From Polytrichum commune (taxonomy: Eukaryota; Streptophyta; Polytrichopsida; Polytrichales; Polytrichaceae): 64,000 bases of DNA. Of the stretch, positions 29,440 to 41,425 are shown piece by piece (positions within the stretch are counted from its first letter, which is position 1; every line of letters begins with the position of its first letter). The stretch lies in contig OX485804.1 of the NCBI GenBank assembly GCA_950295325.1, positions 11,718,001 to 11,782,000 of the forward strand, read 5' to 3'. Below the pieces are notes generated by a model. That model was not told where the DNA came from and searched no databases. It worked only from the letters and a program-made list of their open reading frames with translations. A program made the translations under genes and the position numbers.

Positions 29440-31045
29440 GGAGGCGGCGATGCATGTAACCTTTTGATGTGGGACATTAGATTTTTGTCAAGATTTCACT
29501 CTATGTGAAATAAATGAGGTGCATGTCATTGGAAAGGTCACCTTCTTTGAAACTCACATGATAGATGTGAGGTGCAAGCCGGTGTGCTTGCGGTGCATTA
29601 TGATGTGTCATAATGGCAAAGAATTGAAGTTCAAATTGACAAGGACTCCTATGGTAGGAGGACCCAACTTGAATTTGGTCTTAATGGATCAAATGGAAAA
29701 TAGAAAACATAATGGTCGTGGTTCAATTGGAGCAACTCCAAGGAACGTATGGGGAGGCTAGGAAAGATGGGCCTCCCCTAAACCACTTTGGTGGGATGTT
29801 GGGGAGATACAATGATGTATTCACCAATGTGTTGCCCAAAAGTTACCGCCAAGGAGTGAAAAATAACTTTGCTCAACAAGATATTGAGTTCTAGAGGTAT
29901 GTGGTGACAAAGGAAGTTGGTGACAAACATGAAGAATATCAAGGCCATTCAAAAGGAGAATTGGTCCTTGACTCAAGAAAAGGGCTTAGGTCATTTGTTG
30001 GCCTAGCCAACTACTACCACCACTTCATTCGAGGTTTTTCTAAGGTTGCTAGGACCTTAGTCAATTTGTTGAAAAAATTGGCTATCCCAAGAGTGGGATG
30101 AGCCTTGTCACCAAGCCTTTGGGAAGCTCAAGAGCAAGTTCCCTTCACAAGATGTGGTTAAGTTTCCGGGTTTTCATAAGCATTTTGAGGTGCACATGGA
30201 GACGAAGGACTTTATCATTGGCGGATGTTGATCCAAGATGGATGACCATTGCTTATGAGAGCATTAAGCTCCATGGTTGTCGAACCTTGTCCGGCTTGTG
30301 CAAGAAATGGCTATCCCAAGAGTGGGATGAACCGTGCTACCAAGCCATTGGGGAGCTTAAGAGCAAGTTGTCTTTGCCGCCCGTGCTCAAGCTTGCGGAG
30401 TTTGCCAAACCTTTTGAGGTGCATACGGGGGCGAGTCACTTTACCATTGGCGGATGTTGATGTAAAAAAAAAAATGGCCATTGCATATGGGAGTATGAAG
30501 CTCGATGGTTGTCCGACTTGTGAAAGAAATGGCTATCCCAAGAGTGGGACTAGCCTTGTCACCAAGTCTTTGGGGAGCTTAAGAGCAAGTTCTCTTCGCC
30601 GCCCGTGCTCAAGTTCGTGGAGTTTGACAAACCTTTTGAGGTGCTTACGGAGGCGAGTAACTTTGCCAATGATGGATTGTTAATGTAAGATGGATGGCCT
30701 TTGCATATGGGAGCATAAAGCTCGATGGTTGTCAAAGAAGACAACCAACTCATGACAAGAACTTCTTTGCCGTAGTGCATTGCTTGAAGATGTGGCGACA
30801 TTATTTGGGGTCGCACAAAGCAAAGGTCTACATGGACAATGTGTCCTAAAAGTATTTTAACATATACAAGCGCAAGTGAGCGCGAAGTCATTGTGGTGGC
30901 ATGATAGTTTGGCGCTTATGAAGGTGGATTTGGTCCACAAACCGGACCATGGAAATGTGGTGCCGGATGCGCTAAGTAGACGGGAAGAGTTCCAAGCAAT
31001 GAGAACCATCCAAACATTGTGGCTAATGTGTGCCGGCGAAGGAAA
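29440..31045 (+). pseudogene. GY6 protease, RT and RNase H remnants
   Basis: The protease block (FFETHMIDVRCKPVCLRC, GGPNLNLVLMDQM) lies at 29519-29761. The RT start (DVFTNVLPK, 29814-29850) runs straight into FAQQDIEF and LRSFVGLANYYHHFIRGFSK, so the catalytic core is deleted. RNase H start units begin at 30079, 30308 and 30530, and the rest of RNase H follows to about 31040. Stops are frequent. Confidence 0.85.
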
Positions 31046-31084
31046 CTTGTGATGCAAGATACGGGAGGGGTAAATTAACTACCC

Positions 31085-32220
31085 CGAGGCACAAAAACCT
31101 TTAGGTGAGCTTCGCAAGAGCAAGGTGCTTAAAGAGGTTAAGTTGGTGGACGGATTGTTCAAGTGCAAGCAAAGTTGGGTGTATGTGACACAAGGCAAGT
31201 TGAGGCTATCGGTTTTGAAGGAGGAATATGATAGTCCTATTGCCGGCCATAGAGGAGAAAAAGAAAACCACCATAGATTGGTGTCAAAGAGGTACCATTG
31301 GCGGTGCATAAAGTAGGATATAACCCACTTTGTGAAGGCGTGAATAAAGTGCCAAGTGAACCGAGCCTCTTAGCAAAAGCAAGGCGGTTTCTCGCAACCG
31401 TTGCCTATCCCGTCGGCGCCATGGCATAGTATGTGCATGGACTTGATCACAAGTTTGCCGGAGTCACATGGGTATGATGCCATCTTGTTGATGGTAGAGC
31501 GGTTTGCCAAGTTGGCACACATGGTGCCGATTATGGGAACCGCCACCGCGTTGGAGACCGCATAGCCTTTTCTCAAAGGATGGTTGAGGCACCACGGGTT
31601 GCCAAGAGTGATTGTGTGGGATCAAGATCCAAAGTTCACAAGTGCATTTTCAATGCATTTCTCTAAGGAGGTCGGAATGAAACTAAGGTTTAGCACGGCC
31701 TTGCATTCCCAAATGAATGGGAAAGCGGAGCATGTGAATGGAGTCTTGAAGCAATACTTGAGGAACTTGGTGGGGGCAGACCAAGGAGATTGGGCGGACT
31801 ATGTGGGTCGAGCGGAGTGTAATTGCAATGTAGCCACGCACTTGGCTACCAAGGGGTGGTCTTTCGTGGTGGCTTATGGAGTGGATGCGCTCCAACCTAT
31901 TAACCTAGCTATCGAGGGGGCACATTCAACACTAGAGTTCAACCAAGATGGTGAGGACTTGCCAAGGATGGTAAACAAGTCTTGGAGATGTCCAAGTTGT
32001 TGGTGGAGAAAGCCCGAAGGTGCTACGGAGTGCAAGTCAATGCCGGAAGACACGAAGTGGAGTATGAGGTGGGCCAATAAGGTGTTGTTGAATGTGGACA
32101 ACTTCACCTTGCCCAAAGGCCTTACTCCAAAAGTTCATGTCCAAAATTGGAGTTTCATTTTCCATTGTGGACCAAGTGTTCAAGGACATGTATAAGTTGG
32201 AATTACCGTCGGAGATCAAA
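31085..32220 (+). pseudogene. GY6 integrase remnant
   Basis: It includes the zinc-binding region (KLVDGLFKCKQSWVYVTQGK), the core (MDLITSLPESHGYDAILL, TAG after ATALETA, WDQDPKFTSAF, NGKAEHVNG) and C-terminal pieces up to KLELPSEIKVHP, where the LINE is inserted. The remaining C-terminus and chromodomain are at 59243-59560. Confidence 0.87.
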
Positions 32221-32297
32221 GTGCATCCGACAAGAAAAGAAAAAGTAACGCCCGCACATTGTGCCGGCGTGAATGCGAGCCCGTTGTCCGAATGCTA

Positions 32298-32348
32298 AAC
32301 ACGGCGGGCCGTGTTGTAGCATGGGGAGTTATACCTCCGTTAGGAGGT
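32298..32348 (-). other. LINE 3' UTR hairpins
   Basis: Two perfect short stem-loops: AACACGGC/GCCGTGTT (32298-32315, 2-base loop) and ACCTCC/GGAGGT (32333-32348, 4-base loop). They lie about 65-115 bases from the 3' end of the element. LINEs without poly(A) tails often have 3' structures recognised by their RT, so these are candidates. Confidence 0.55.
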
Positions 32349-32420
32349 GGGCTCTGTTAGTAAAAAGAAAGAGAAAGTGTAGTGTAAGGGGGTTATTGTA
32401 AAGGAGTGGTGGGGAAATAT

Positions 32421-35360
32421 TTAGGGGGGTGCAACGGGATTTTGTTTGTTATCGAGTTTTCTTTTATTTAAAACGAGGTATGTGAGATATTTGATGGCAT
32501 TTTGGTGTATGTTTTTCATGAGGATTTTGATATTAGATTTTGGGATTTTGAGGTCTTCTAATTTTTTGATGGAGTGTTCGTGTATGGCACCTCTAACTCC
32601 TGCTGTGATGGTTATAAGAGGGTTTGTTTTCCATCCCTTGCTTTGTATAGTGTTGATTAATGGATCGTATTTGGCATGTTTGTGTGTTATGGCTTGTTCT
32701 GGGAATCTGTCGTGACAGTACGTGAATTCAATGAATTGGATGGTTCGTGCGTGGGATGGTAGCATGGGTGTTGGGGTGTGGTTAGGGGCTCCTATAATAC
32801 ATAGGATGTCGGGTCTTAGTCTAGCGTGACACTGACACCCGGTTTGAGGGCATAGACATTCGATGAGCCATTCGGGGACTGTTTGTTCTTGCTTGTTGTT
32901 GTTGATATTACCTGCATTTGTTAGTGTGTAATATCTGGTGTGTTTGTTGGCTTGGAGTGTTTGGGTGATGAGATGTACTGCCTTGTTGTGGCGTGCTATT
33001 CTTAGGCCCTTTAAGTATGGGTGTTCGCACGTTGAGAGTAAGTGTGGCCATGTGTCCCTTTCATTTTTACGGCATAATGTACAGTTTGGGTTTTGAAATT
33101 TGAGGGGCCAGAAAATATTCTTTCTATGGTTACCCATGTATTGGGCATATCGAAATTTTAAAGTTTGGGTTATTTGGGCGTCTATTATTTTATTGTTTTT
33201 CCAAAAGTGGTTGGAGAGTTTGTGGTTTATTTGGTCGTTGGATAGCCATTTGTCTACATATGGGTGTTTATGTTGGGCCAGCCTAATTTCTTGTTTTTCG
33301 TGTGTTTTTGTGATGAATGTGTGCAAGTTGCGGATTGCCCCATTACGTGTGGCTGTGGGACAACTTGCTAGCCAATATGGTGTAGCGTGTGCGATGTGTA
33401 TATGGGGTGTGGGAGTGGGTTTTTCTATATTTGTGCCTTCGTTGGCTAGCGCATCGGCTATTTCATTTCCTTTGATGCCCGTGTGGGCACGTACTTTATG
33501 TATATGTACTAAGTGTGGTGTTAGATAAATTTGGTGTATTATGGCGGCTATGAGGATTTTGTCCGGGTGGTGGTGTTGTGAGGTTGGGTGTTGTATATGA
33601 TTACTAAGTAGATATATGCTATTAAGGCTATCTGTAAAGATGTGTGTTTCGACTTTTGTGACTTGAATGGTTTTGACTGCTATGAGTATAGCATTTAATT
33701 ATGCTCTAAGTATGTTTTGATATCCTGGTAATCGTTCTGCTATACGGATGTTTGCGTTGGGGCTATATACTCCTGAACCTGCGATATCACCCTCTATTTG
33801 ACCTTCGGAGTTCTTAGTTGGTGGAATAAATGAGCCATCTGTGTACATGCAATGTTGTGGGTGGAATTTGGGGGGGTGTTGGTGGTAATATTTAATGGGG
33901 AGGTTTGATTGGGGGATTGTTGGTGGGGGAGGGATTTTTTATGGGGGCGTTTTTCCATATGTTTGAGAATTTAATGTGGTAATTTGGCGTTGTGGGTTTG
34001 ATGGGGAATGTGTCTATGGGTGCGTTGATGGTATGTTCTAGTACTTGTGCGAGATCTTGTGGGGTTTTTAGGCTTGGTGTGAGGTGGGCGTGGTTATGTA
34101 TACATAGTATTGTTGTGAGCGAGGGTTCCACGTATTGGTAGTATTTTGGCCATTCCGGCGTAGGGTTATATAGTATGGTATGCGGAGGGATGGTTGCGAG
34201 GGTGTGTATGTCGCCACTTGTGGTAAGTGGGATTTGTTGTGTGGTCCAGTCGTTATGGTTGATTATGAGTATGGTGATCGTGTTTGAGTCTTCTTTGGCC
34301 GCCATTCTAGCCCAGTGGATGGCTTCAATGGTTGTTTTATGGTGTGTGGGGTAGGCTAAACCAATGCCTTTCCATCTAGATATTTGTGCGTGTCCTAGGG
34401 AGCCAAATATTATGTCTCGGTTATGGGGTGAGTGATATTGTGTGAGTTGTGTGGGGCATGTGAGTGGGGATGAATAGTAGGAGTGCGTGATTTTGAGGGA
34501 GTTTATTAATGTTGTGATAATTGTCGGGTGTATTGTATGGTGCATGTTTTGGGGTTGTATGTTTTTTGGCTTTCTTTTGGGGAGTATGGTTATGTATCTT
34601 TGTATTAGCCAAAGTATTTCAGTTTCAAAGTTTTGTGGTGGGGGTTGGAGGGCTTTTGTAATTTGTGAGAAGTGGTGGTAAGAGAATTGGTTCCATAGCC
34701 ATTGTAGCCTTTCTGTAGTGATGGTGGCCATGTAGTTTCCTTTTTGGTCATATATGTTGGCTTCGGAGTTTTGTAGTTGGATGGTTGGTTGGTTTACTTG
34801 AATGTCTTTATCCGGGTTGCATTCTTGTATGGATAATTTTAGGTTGGTGATGTGAAGAGGGGGGTGTATGAATTTGTTGTCTTTTGATTGTATGTGATTG
34901 AGGCAATTAGCATATGTGTGGGTGGTTAATAGTTCAGCTTGCTTTGTATGATATTGTGTAATACATAGTATGTTATGTTCTAGAAATATATTATCCGGGT
35001 GTAATAGTTCTACCTCACTTCTCCATTGTTGTGTGATGCCTTGTGGAGTTTGCCATTGGCAAAGGTAGTTCGTCCTTATTGCTTGTGCACCCCATTTGTC
35101 TTTTTTGGTGGAGGTTTTTTCTTTTATTATTGTTTGGATTGCTTGTCCTAGGGGGGGGGGATATTCACCATGCCCTCGCTTTGTGTTGGTGTTTGTTGTA
35201 TTGTGTTTGTAGAGTTTGTGGGTGGGGGGGGGGAACATTATTGTTGCTTGTTGGAGAGCCTCCTTGATGGTTTTGGGTATGTATTTGTAAATGGATTGAA
35301 ATTCTTTCGGGGTTAGTATGGCTTTGGTAGTAGAGTTTTGGATTTGTATTAGTGTGGTAA
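32421..35360 (-). pseudogene. LINE ORF2, C-terminal part with RNase H
   Basis: From 35360 downwards: a linker rich in Thr, Asn, Ile and Pro, then a eukaryotic RNase H domain with YTDGSF (near 33840), TDSLNSI, and VRAHTGIKGNEIADALAN, then a zinc-binding motif CTLCRKNERDTWPHLLSTC (near 33040-33090) and a C-terminal extension ending NKQNPVAPP. Lesions: a 1-base frameshift in a run of C near 33897-33900 just before RNase H, and a TAA at 33699-33701 where LRAELNAI would place the catalytic Glu of RNase H. In life this domain would help remove the RNA strand during target-primed reverse transcription. Confidence 0.88.
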
Positions 35361-36332
35361 TGTCGCGCACCTCTCCATGAGGAGTGGCCGAAACACCATG
35401 GGCACAAGGGGGACCCCGGAGTGACACCCGGGACTTGTGGCGCCGTTGGTGAGAGGGCCCAAGTGATCCTAGTGTGGGCGAGGGCCCCGGGCGTTGGGAA
35501 CGCCTCCCACCCATGGAGACTAGGAGGCACAAGGGTAAGGCCATGAGCTATGCGTAGCTCATGGCGTGGTGATTCTAGAATGCTCAAGAACACCTCAATC
35601 AGAGGTGTGAGCTAGGAGTTATGGCCATTTGAGTGGGGCGCTGTCCCGGGACAGCGCCCTGGTACAGCAGTGCCTGGGAGTGATTCCCGGGACTGCAAAG
35701 GTTCAAACAGGCATAACTTCCTCAAGACTTGCCTGAATGGGGCAAGTGAGGAGTCCATCGGCATGTACGTGAAGCGTAGATGAAGATGGAGTGGTTGGTT
35801 GTTATGATCAGACATCATACAAGGAAGTTATGATGGTCTGAAGCTGCTGGGGGCTTCTAGGCCCAGCGGCTAAGGGAAAATGTCCACTTGGCCCCAACTC
35901 TTGGTAGAGAGACAAGAGGTTGGTTGACGGTGGGGTAGGGGCCCCGCGTAGAGTCCTAGAGGCTTATATGGGTGAGGTGGTGTGGCCTCACCCACCCAAG
36001 GCCGAACGGCAAGGCCTCCATGGGCTTTGGCCTATTGTGAGGCCATAGTTGCCTAGTATGCTTCGGGTTGTTGTAGTGTTGCTCCGGCAACGCGATGATC
36101 AACATAAGATTGGACTTCCATGGATGGAAGTCCACATTGGGGAAATGGGTTACCGATTAAGGGGTGAGTCCCGAAAGCAAAGTAGGAGGGTTGGCTCCCT
36201 CCTATGAACTATTGGTCCGGGGTAAGAGGAGCTATCCATTAGCATGGCGGAATGCGAATGGTTAGCGCTCGTAACCTTTGCTAGAAACGAAAATTGGCAA
36301 GATTGCTAAAGGGGCTAGCAAGGGTTGCGACA
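35361..36332 (+). repeat. GY3 5' LTR (972 bp)
   Basis: It runs TGTCGCGCACC...GGTTGCGACA. Dyads include the hairpin CCATGAGCTA/TAGCTCATGG (35541-35564), a 24-base perfect palindrome at 35636-35659, and GGACTTCCA/TGGAAGTCC (36112-36133). Confidence 0.97.
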
Positions 36333-36334
36333 CT

Positions 36335-36352
36335 TGGTATCAGAGCAGGGTT
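36335..36352 (+). other. GY3 primer binding site
   Basis: TGGTATCAGAGCAGGG after LTR and two bases, matching the 3' end of initiator tRNA-Met. Confidence 0.92.
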
Positions 36353-36369
36353 CCAAGTTTTGAGCTCGC

Positions 36370-37340
36370 ACTTTGAGGGAAACATGGGTATCAAAAATGC
36401 GGGTTATGATGGTGAGCCCGGGGTTTCCAAAAGGTTGTGAGGCTCAAATTGGAACAAGGATCATGTGCAAGTGGAATTTGACCATACCATTGGTTCAAAT
36501 GACAATGGTGGGCATGAGGGTGGATTTGGTAAGGAAAATGGAGGAGTGCTTTGAAAAGGGCTCCCGCAAACCTCAAAAAACATTTGGGGCCTAGAATACC
36601 GAAAGCACCCAAAACCTTGGAGGGCATTAATGTTGGATTGAAATTCCAATTCGAAATGCTTGGAAGGTATTGATGTTGGAATGAATTTGGTGCTAATGAG
36701 GCACCCGGGGCCTCTTAAGGCCTATGTGCGCTATTCAAACTCACAAATGAAGGATACACCTAAAACGGACGAGCTTTCTAAGAAATGCATCCTTTTAGGT
36801 GGGGTTTTAAAAGCGGGTGGTGGATGCCTTGTTTAAGTCCCCAAGGCTTCTTGAGGACATGGTGGGGACCATCAAGTTTGCAAGAGCATTGAAGCCGATG
36901 GTCCCAAAGAGAAGTTCGGCGGCGCATCACCCCAAGTGGCTTTAGCCAAAGTAGGTCCCAAAGAAATGAGTGCAAATTGTTTGGTCCATTTTACTTAGGC
37001 AAAACATATTGGTGCCGCGGACGGAATGTTGAAAGGTGGCTTTATGCTTCTAAAGCAAATCATACTTGTGCCGCGGATGGAATGTTGGGAGGTGGGTTTG
37101 TCCTACCAAGGCAATTCATGTTCGTGCCGCGGACGGAGTGTGGGGAGGTGGCTTTGTGCTACCAAGGCAAAACATGTTTGTTTTGCGGACAAATTATTAG
37201 AAATTGGTTTTGTGGCACCAAACCAATTTGTCCCGCGGACGAAATGTTTAAAGTTGGCTTTGCGGACCAAGCCAAGCCAAGTTGCCGAGGACCAAATGTT
37301 GGACGATGGCTTTGTGGCCAAGGCTAGTAGCCTTAAGCCG
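36370..37340 (+). pseudogene. GY3 gag-like leader and ~50-bp repeats
   Basis: Degenerate leader (36370-36960), then about six imperfect 50-55 bp repeats from 37013 to 37325 with the core TGCCGCGGACGGAATGT. One frame across the array reads CRGRNVERWLYASKANH, TCAADGMLGGGFVLP, then TCLFCGQIIRNWFCG, Cys-rich but without regular CCHC spacing. Confidence 0.65.
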
Positions 37341-37452
37341 AGGCCAAGTATTTTGTACCTTGAGGCTCAAATGAATGGGAGGCTTGTCTCATGGGTTGAC
37401 AAAGAGTTAAGGCATTCTTTCATGACCCCAAAGCTCACAAGGGAGTTGGGGT

Positions 37453-39125
37453 TTGCCGATTGGTAGAGTGGTGAAGCCCACCAAGGTGCGGTTTGGAAAG
37501 GGCGAACCACATGAGACAAAGGAGGCCGCGATGCATGTAACCTTTCAATGTGGGACATTGGAATTTTGTCAAAATTTCACACCATGTGAAATAGATGAAA
37601 TGCATGTCATTGTGAAGGCCGCCTTCTTTGAAACTCACATGATAAATAAGAGGTGCAAGCCGGTGAGCTTGCGGTGCATTATGATGTGTCATAATGGCAA
37701 AGAATTGAAGTTCAAATTGACAAGGACTCCTATGGTAGGAGGACCCAAGGTGAATTTGGTCTTAATGGACCAACTGAAAAATAGAAAACATAATGGTCGT
37801 GGTTCCATTGGAGCAACTCCAAGGAATGTATGGAGAGGCTAGGAAAGATGGGCCTCCTCCAAATCACATTGGTGGGATGTTGGTGAGATACAAGGATGTA
37901 TTCACCAATGTGTTGCCCAAAAAGTTACCGCCAAGGAATGAAAAATAACTTTGCTCAACGAGAGATTGCGTTCTTGAGGTATGTGGTGACAAAGGAAGTT
38001 GGTGGACAAACATGAAGAATGTCAAGGCAATCCAAGAAGAGAATTGGCCCTTGACTCAAGAAAAGGGCTTAGGTCATTTGGAAGCCTAACCAACTACTAC
38101 CACCACTTTATTCATGGTTTTCCTAAGGTTGCTAGAACCTTAGTCAACATGTTGGAAAAATGGCTATCCCAAGAGTGGGATGAGCCTTGTCACCAAGCCT
38201 TTGGGGAGCTCAAGAAAAAGTTCTCTTCACAAGATGTGGTCAAGTTTCGGGTTTTCATGAGCATGTTGAGGTGCACATAAAGGCAAAAGACTTTACCATT
38301 GGCGGATGTTGATCCAAGATGGAGGACCATTGCTTATGGGAGCATTAAGCTCCATGGTTGTAGAAGCTTGTCCAACTTGTGCAAGAAATGGCTATCCCAA
38401 GAGTGGGATGAGCCTTGCCACCAAGTCTTTGAGGAGCTTAAGACCAAGTTTCTCTTTACCACCCGTGTTCAAGTTCGCGGAGCTTGAAAAACCTTTTGAG
38501 GTGCATACGGGGGGCGAGGACTTTACCATTGGCAGATGTTGATGCAAGATGGATGGCCATTGCATACGAGAGCATGAAGCTCGATGGTTCGACTTGTGGA
38601 AGAAATGGCTATCCCAAGAGTGGGATGATGTTTGTCACGAGTCTTTGGGGAGCTTAAGACCAAGTTCTCTTCGCCGCCCGTGCTCAAGTTCACGGAGCTT
38701 GACAAACCTTTTGAGGTGCATATGGGGGTGAATGATTTTGCCAATGGTGGATTATGTGTAAGATGGATGGCCATTGCATATGCGAGCATGTAGCTCGATG
38801 GTTGTCAAAGAAGACAACCAACTCATGACAAAGAACTTCTTTGCGTAGTATATTGCTTGAAGATGTGGCGACACTAGTTGGGGTCGCACAAAGTAAAGGT
38901 CTACAAGGACAATGTGTCCTAAAAGTATTTTGACATACAAGCGTAAGTGAGCGCCAAATCATTGCGTTGGCATGATAGCTTGGCGCTTATGAAGGTGGAT
39001 TTGGTCCACAAACCGGACCGTGGAAATGTGGTGCCGGATGCGCTAAGTAGACCGGATGAGTTCCAAGCAATGAGAACCATCCAAACCTTGTGGCTAATGT
39101 GTGCCGGCGAAGGAAACTTGTGATG
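37453..39125 (+). pseudogene. GY3 protease, RT and RNase H remnants
   Basis: The protease block is open at 37453-37842 (FCQNFTPCEIDEMHVIVKAA, KLTRTPMVGGPKVNLVLMDQ). The RT start at about 37885-37930 runs directly into the RT end at about 37945-38150; no YxDD. RNase H start units begin at 38161, 38389 and 38606. The remainder of RNase H and connector (SLALMKVDLVHKPDRGNVV-type sequence) ends near 39120. Confidence 0.87.
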
Positions 39126-39174
39126 CAAGATACGGGAGGGGTAAATTAACTACCCCGAGGCACAAAAGCTTTTA

Positions 39175-40610
39175 GGTGAGCTTCGCAAGACCAAGGTGCT
39201 CAAAGAGGTTAAGTTGGTGGACGGATTGTTCAAGTGTAAGCAAAGTCGGGTGTATGTGCCTCAAGGCAAGTTGAGGCTATCGGTTTTGAAGGAAAAATGT
39301 GATAGTCCTATTGCCGGCCATAGAGGAGAAAGAAAAAACCGCCATAGAATGGTGTCATGGAGGTACCATTGGCGGTGCATAAAGGAGGATATAACCCACT
39401 TTGTGAAGGCGTGAATAAAGTGCCAAGTGAACCGAGCCTCTTACCAAAAGCAAGGCGGTTTCTTGCAACCGTTGCCTATCCCGTCGGCGCCATGGCATAG
39501 TATGTGCATGGACTTGATCACAAGTTTGCCGGAGTCACATGGGTATGATGCCATCTTGTTGATGGTAGAGCGGTTTGCCAAGTTGGCACACATGGTGCCA
39601 ATTGTGGGAACCGCCACCGCGTTGGAGACCGCATAGCCTTTTCTCAAAGGATGGTTGAGGCACCACGGGTTGCCAAGAGTGATTGTGTGGGATCAAGATC
39701 CAAAGTTCACAAGTGCATTTTCAATGCATTTCTCTAAGGAGGTCGGAATGAAACTAAGGTTTACCACGGCCTTGCATTCCCAAATGAATGGGAAAGCGGA
39801 GGATGTGAATGGAGTCTTGAAGCAATACTTGAGGAACTTGGTGGGGGCGGACCAAGGAGATTGGGCGGACTATGTGGGTCGAGCGGAGTGTAATTGCAAT
39901 GTAGCCACGCACTTGGCTACCAAGGGGTGGTCTTTCGTGGTGGCTTATGGAGTGGATGCGCTCCAACCTATTAACCTAGCTCTCGAGGGGGCACATTCAA
40001 CACTAGAGTTCAACCAAGATGGTGAGGACTTGGCCAAGAAGCGTGAACAAGTCTTGGAGATGACCAAGTTGTTGGTGGAGAAAGCCCGAAGGTGCTACAG
40101 AGTGCAAATCAATGCCGGAAGACGCGAAGTGGAGTATGAGGTGGGCCAATAAGGTGTTGTTGAATGTGGACAACTTCACCTTGCCCAAAGGCCTTACTTC
40201 AAAAGTTCATGTCCAAAATTGGAACTTCGTTTTCCATTGTGGAACAAGTGTTCAAGGACATGTATAAGTTGGAATTACCGCCGGAGATCAAAGTGCATCC
40301 GACATTTCAGGTCTCATTACGAAAGTCATTTTAGGACGACACCTTGTGGCCCGATCACAAGCAAGTGATTAGGCCACGTCCCGACCTTGTGGACATCATT
40401 TGGAACATGAGGTAAGAGGGCACCCTCAAGTGTAGGAAGCCCAAGTGAAAATGAAAAAAATGTACAAAAGAGTACTTGGTGAAATGGTGAGGATACCATG
40501 AAAAAGAAACCGCTTGGGTGGCGGCAAGAGACATGGTGAACACCAATGAATAGGTGAAGCACTTTGAAGAAACTAAGGCTAAGGATTCCAATAAAATGAA
40601 GCGTAGGCAT
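39175..40610 (+). pseudogene. GY3 integrase and chromodomain remnant
   Basis: Zinc-binding region 39196-39414. Core pieces at 39427-39636 (MDLITSLPESHGYDAILL, ending ATALETA-stop) and 39655-40152 (WDQDPKFTSAF, NGKAEDVNG, EYEVGQ). Integrase C-terminus KLELPPEIKVHPTFQVSL, then chromodomain YLVKW-stop-GYHEKETAWVAARD near 40470-40535. The Glu of the integrase triad is retained in KAEDVNG, but the shared stop prevents translation. Confidence 0.88.
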
Positions 40611-40619
40611 TGATGAGGA

Positions 40620-41425
40620 CATCAATCTCCTTTAGTGGGGGAGAGACGCTAGTAGCACACTTACCTTCGAGGTTAATTATGCCACAACATGAACTTGTTC
40701 TTTGGCTTGAGGGAATAAAGTCCAAACTTTAGTGGTGCAAAGAGAAAAGTATGAGATGAGGTCCTAGTCTTGTACTTGTGCTTGGTTAATGGAAGAGGGG
40801 GAATAGATATGCCAAACTAGGTTGGGTAAGCCGAGTAATTGGGGGCCATGGCTTGGAGGGGCCTTGGATAAAACCAAGAAACTTCTTAGTTGTGGGCTTG
40901 TCCGGGCGGGGGCAAGGTGATGGCGCGTGCTCATAAAAGTGCTACCCGCGAGCTAACGAAAGTTGGCGCATGGGAGTCATGAACCCATGTCTCGAAAGAG
41001 CAAAGTGGGAACCGAGTCGGGCGGGACTTGGCATCACCCCCGTGCGATCGAGGCGTGGCTTAACAATGGAAAGCCATCTCGGAGTTGCAACCGAGACAAC
41101 TTAGTGGAAGCGTTGAGGTCTCGCCTAGATGTGTCACGTTAGGCTAGTGGAGCCTAATGGGGGAGGCCCCAAAGGAGGGGCAACCCATGTGAGTCCCGAA
41201 GTAGGTGGGTCTAGTATAGGTTAGGTCCTTGGAGGAGTTCCAAGGTCGCTAACGGACCACCTAGAAACGACACCTTTGGGACTATGCCAAATTTGAAGAT
41301 GCATTGTGGGGGTCGCGCCCTAAGGTAAACACAATGCCGCACCATAGAGGATGGCAACTTGAGAATTGGTGTGCCGACTACGAGTATAGTCGATGAGGGC
41401 ATCGACTCCGTTTGGTGGGGGTGAG
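40620..41425 (+). other. GY3 3' UTR and polypurine tract
   Basis: About 800 bp non-coding, conserved with GY2, GY4 and GY5. It ends in GGTGGGGGTGAG (41414-41425). Confidence 0.85.

Larger units (their letters stand above)
27681..32232 (+). mobile_element. Chromovirus copy GY6, left portion
   Basis: It runs from the last 145 bases of a 5' LTR to the integrase C-terminus, where the LINE enters at GTGCATCCGACA (32221-32232). The element resumes at 59243 and ends with a 3' LTR at 61357. The 5' LTR remnant and 3' LTR share variants (TAGTGCGGCGG/TAGCGCGGCGG and GGTTAGCGACTCG), supporting that they belong together. The first ~830 bases of the 5' LTR are absent here, and part probably lies at 8301-8512. 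Confidence 0.9.
32233..35360 (-). mobile_element. LINE, 3' segment (RNase H, zinc knuckle, C-terminus, 3' UTR)
   Basis: The downstream part of a minus-strand LINE whose other parts are 42403-43840 and 57963-59242. Combined length is about 5.85 kb. It is flanked by 12-bp repeats GTGCATCCGACA (32221-32232 and 59243-59254). The 3' end reads GTTACTTTTTCTTTTCT on the element strand, so there is no poly(A) tail. GY3 enters at 35360. Confidence 0.92.
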
